DNA from: Cynocephalus volans
Lineage: Eukaryota; Chordata; Mammalia; Dermoptera; Cynocephalidae
NCBI RefSeq assembly: GCF_027409185.1
Contig: NC_084462.1
Location: forward strand, 23,225,577 to 23,289,576
Direction: 5' to 3'
DNA: 64,000 nt
Position numbers and translations under genes: made by a program
The notes under the pieces: generated by a model
What the model was told of the DNA's origin: nothing
Databases searched by the model: none
What the model saw: only the letters and a program-made list of their open reading frames with translations
Shown here: positions 60,877 to 64,000 of the stretch, in pieces
Layout: every line of letters starts with the position of its first letter
Position numbering within the stretch: position 1 is the stretch's first letter

Positions 60877-62076
60877 GTGGGTGAGAAGGGGGTCCAGGTC
60901 TGGTGCTGTGGTGGTGGGAAGGGAATGTTAAAGGGTTGAGAAGTTTGAGGACTTGGTGAGAGTGGATGAGGCACAGAACCTCTCTGCCCTGCTCCCAGAC
61001 TCTCTGAGGTACTTTTTGGAGAGTGGTGGAGTTTCCAGCAAGAAAAGCCATTCCCAGAGAAGATGCTGGGGTGTGGAAGGGCCTGAAGCCTCTACTGGTC
61101 ATCTGGGTAGAGGCCTGGCCATATTTCTCTTGTGAGCCCCAGGCCCAAAGAAGGCCCTTGTGATTATTTTCAGAGTCCTTCACAGACCCAGCCCAGCTTT
61201 GGGTAGAGATGCCCATGGGAATGCAGGGAATCCCCCTTGGTGAATATTCTTTCTGAGAAGAGTTGTCCTTACTGCTGTTTTCATGGCAGGGACATCGGCT
61301 CATAGGGCTCCTATAGTGATTCTGTGGTGCTGTTCTGATGACATCAAGTAACTTTGCACTACAGATGTTTCCTTAGGACTCTGGCCACATGTCTGTCACT
61401 CTGTAGTACAGTCACCTGACTTATAACTGGGAAAGGAGAACAGGACAGATGGTACTGTTTTGCTTGAAAATCACAATTGTGCCAAAGTTCAGCCTTCCTC
61501 CCACACTGCTATCATCCTTGATTACCTGTCTTTCTATAAAATCCTAAGAGAATTTTTTTTCTACTACCAACTCAGGAGGGGATGAGGAAGGGCCTTGTTT
61601 TTGTGAGTGCAACTTTTGTGATAGTCCTCCTGGTTTTCCTTGCTCTATTTAGGGCAACTATTTCTTACTAGGTAACTCAGCAGAGTCTAGGTTTTTCATT
61701 TTTTATTTTCAGCTTCTGCAACTGGGAAATTTTCTTTTTCTAGTAGTGAGTATATTGTGCTAATGTTCTCAGCAAGACAATATTTGGACTCTCTGTGATG
61801 TTATTCATGGTGAATTTTAATTGGTATCAAGGCAGGCAAAAGGGACCTTTGTCAAATGACATGGACAGATAAAAGTTGCTCAAGGGCCTGAAAGGAGTTT
61901 AGCTTCCTTTCCATCTCCTCATTGGTGTCATGGGGAAGAGCTTACCTGGCTTTTTTCCCTCTCCCTTGAAGCTGGAATGGTTCTTTTCTTGGTTTTCTTT
62001 GTAGGCTTTAATTCAACTCCCTTCATAACAGCCTTGCCCACGCCTCATTCTAATTGATGTTGGAAACTGTTCTTAG
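60877..62076 (+). other. ZSCAN25: ZSCAN25 intron between SCAN and second coding exon
   Basis: A 1.2-kb intron, GTGGGT to TTCTTAG. I see no repeat of note. The 211-codon antisense frame at 60668-61303 is the mirror of the GC-rich SCAN exon and is not a gene. Confidence 0.7.
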
Positions 62077-62278
62077 GTTCCATGCCACGTGCAGGGAGAG
62101 CAGGAGGAGACAACACTCTGCAGAGGCACGTGGGAGCCAGGTGTCCATCTGGGGCCAGTGGAGGTCAAGCCCGAGTGGGGGATGCCCCATGGGGAAGGAG
62201 TTCAAGGCCTTGACCAGGGCACCGAGGAGCAGCTCAGTCAGGACCCTGGAGGCGGGACGCAAGCTTTCCAGGAGCAGG
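62077..62278 (+). CDS. ZSCAN25: ZSCAN25 second coding exon (linker)
   Basis: A 202-nt exon from TTCTTAG to GTAAGG (62279). In phase with the SCAN exon it reads VPCHVQGEQEETTLCRGTWE, then GVHLGPVEVKPEWGMPHGEG and ends FQEQ with one base left. It is an acidic, probably unstructured linker between SCAN and the KRAB-like/finger part. VKPE is a possible SUMO site (inference). The residue pattern follows human ZSCAN25 from memory. Confidence 0.9.
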
Positions 62279-62885
62279 GTAAGGTGCAAATGGTGAAGGA
62301 GTAAGGTCACAGAAAACTGTGCTTTGAGCTGACCCCTTTCCCTTGTTCTGGATAAACTAAATTACCTGCAAGGTGTAATTCTGAATTTTCCTGGCAACTT
62401 CCTCAGCCTCAGAAGGAAACAGATGAAGTGAAATTGTTTTCTCTACCTTGACTCTGGTTTCTTGAGGGGATATCTGGGATTATGTTCTCTTCTATTTTCT
62501 TCTCTTCTCCTCTCCCTCACATCCCTTTTAGAAACCATGAAGATATTTGCAGTTGACATGTGGGAATATATTTTAAGTGGGCAGACAAACCATATTCCTC
62601 GAAATAATATGTGACTTTATTTTGTTACTGAATCTCAGAGGGGGTTATTCCCAGAGTTTGACTAGGGAGCATTAATAGCCCTGAAGGGACAGGGCTGGGG
62701 TGGTCTTCCCAGCTGAGAGCAGGGCAGGGGACACCCACACCCGGCGTGTGGGAAAGTGTGGCACCAAAGTTAATCTGTCTGGAGTCTCCTGTTTCCTGAG
62801 GTGTGTGTGACGAGTGGGGGACACCTTTGAATGAGCTAACTGCAAGATGGTACTGATTCTTCTTGTGCTTTCTGTTCCTGCTCAG
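62279..62885 (+). other. ZSCAN25: ZSCAN25 intron
   Basis: A 607-base intron, GTAAGG to CTGCTCAG. No recognised feature. Confidence 0.7.
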
Positions 62886-62977
62886 CACTGCCTGTTCTTC
62901 AGGCAGGTCCTGGCCTTTCCTCAATGAGCACCAGAGACCAAGAGGTGGCAGCTGGGTTTCTTACAGCCAGATCCCAG
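62886..62977 (+). CDS. ZSCAN25: ZSCAN25 third coding exon
   Basis: A 92-nt exon between TGCTCAG and GTGAGC (62978). With the base carried from the previous exon it reads ALPVLQAGPGLSSMSTRDQE and on to AAGFLTARSQ, in line with human ZSCAN25 from memory. The length restores phase 0 at the end. It continues the linker. The next exons (KRAB-like segment and C2H2 fingers) are not in the window. Confidence 0.88.
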
Positions 62978-64000
62978 GTGAGCTGTGACTCTGCTCTTGT
63001 AGAGACCATGATGTTGCTTTGACCATGGCTCACCTTCCCCAGGGTTTCTCAGCACAGCAAAGTGCCCTCTGCAAAGTCGAGTCCTTCTGCCTTTCTAGTT
63101 CTGCTGGACATGGTGATACTGTTTTCTCCTCTGTACCACCATCCCCAGTTGTTGATCTGCATTGAGCTTCATGCCTGGACCCTAAGCCACAGATTGACTC
63201 GTGTGTATCACTCTCATACTTGTGAGGAGGAGACGCTGATGACAGAAACCCCATAGACTTAAGATAGGCAGCAGTGGTTGGCCTGGCGGGAAGAGACCCT
63301 TTGTGGATGCCCTGTATGGACGCTTGTGCTGCTGCTCTTCCTGTAGATGCCTTCTGGCCCCCCGACATTAGCAGGAACATAGCTTACTCAGGGTTGGGGC
63401 TCCCAGGAGTGCTGAGCAGAGTGATCTTTTCAGCCCACACTCGTCACCCCAGGAGTTTGGGCTTTGGTAACACTTGAGAACCTGCCACTAATGGGTATAA
63501 CTAAAGCCTAGATGGGGCATTCTTGCCACAGTTTAAATCTCTAATCTGAGGGTGCTGAGTGTTTCCAGGGAAGTGGGGGGTTTTCCATGGCCCACCTTTC
63601 TGAAGGGGTGAGTCTTAAAGAGTTTCTTGAAGTAAAAGTGTCATTTGACAGGAAAAAGAAGTGTGTCAATTATGACCTCAGTAAAGCCATATTTGGGTGA
63701 GGTTTGATTGGGGTATCATTTCCCATTCCTGTTTCCCAAGGATACGGTTTGGAGGAGATGCAGAATAACAGCGTTTTTTGATTTGGTTAGACCCTCTCCT
63801 TCTACCGTAATAGTTCTTCACAGTGTGTGAAGGAGAAAATGAGAATGTATTTCTTTTAATACAGCATTGTTCTTTACACAGGCCTTGCCCAAATATGAAC
63901 TCACCTCTGAGGGAAAATCAGTTCTAGGGGAGGGGGTAGATATCAGCTTCCAGGCTCTGTCAGGCTTGAGGAGTGAGGGGAGGTGACTGCAGAGTAGAAA
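62978..64000 (+). other. ZSCAN25: ZSCAN25 intron, right window edge
   Basis: The intron begins GTGAGC and runs to the window end. I looked for the next exon (a KRAB-like segment) and did not find it. Open frames on either strand have no domains. Confidence 0.6.

Noticed and set aside
60668-61303. 211-codon antisense frame opposite the ZSCAN25 SCAN exon
   Set aside because: It mirrors a GC-rich coding exon and runs on into the intron; a shadow frame.

Overview
This is a mammalian chromosomal window with split genes, GT-AG introns, CpG islands and dense interspersed repeats. Tandem C2H2 zinc-finger exons, a four-helix membrane protein and a SCAN-domain gene match, from memory of the human protein families, the block ZNF655 - TMEM225B - ZSCAN25 (human 7q22.1, next to the CYP3A cluster). 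All three lie on the + strand here. The commonest young repeat is a tRNA-Ile-like SINE in monomeric, dimeric and GC-rich forms. These resemble the CYN SINEs described from colugos (Dermoptera). I saw no Alu, B1/B2 or equine/ruminant SINEs, so a colugo is my best guess. That is an inference and needs a repeat search.

Layout. 1-9.1 kb: the 3' part of ZNF655, with KRAB-A exon 315-441, KRAB-B exon 6657-6761 and zinc-finger exon 7260-8650, followed by decayed finger remnants. 9.1-13.6 kb: non-coding, with a solo retroviral LTR and a dispersed duplication. 13.6-14.65 kb: a CpG island with two possible 5' exons. 14.65-22.2 kb: repeat-filled (L2, CYN SINEs, an MLT1-type LTR, hAT and Tigger elements). 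22.19-23.34 kb: a broken KRAB-type zinc-finger exon, a paralogue of the ZNF655 finger exon. 23.3-30.8 kb: LTRs, SINEs and DNA transposons. 30.8-31.35 kb: a second CpG island. 34.8-44.5 kb: TMEM225B in four coding exons whose phases all fit, giving a 221-residue protein; its last intron is filled by an old antisense LINE-1. 44.5-57.6 kb: LINE/LTR-rich intergenic DNA with a young 5'-truncated L1. 57.6-58.45 kb: the CpG-island promoter and non-coding first exon of ZSCAN25. 60.5-63 kb: its first three coding exons. The KRAB-like and finger exons of ZSCAN25 lie beyond the window.

The two zinc-finger genes should encode nuclear DNA-binding regulators: a KRAB repressor type, and a SCAN dimeriser. 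TMEM225B is an unrelated tetraspan membrane protein between them. I found no undescribed biological system with a defined function. The most unusual items are the decaying finger arrays, three copies of an ~82-bp palindromic mariner-type MITE, the GC-rich SINE variant with a hairpin in place of the anticodon arm, and a small tandem duplication field at 20.7-20.96 kb.
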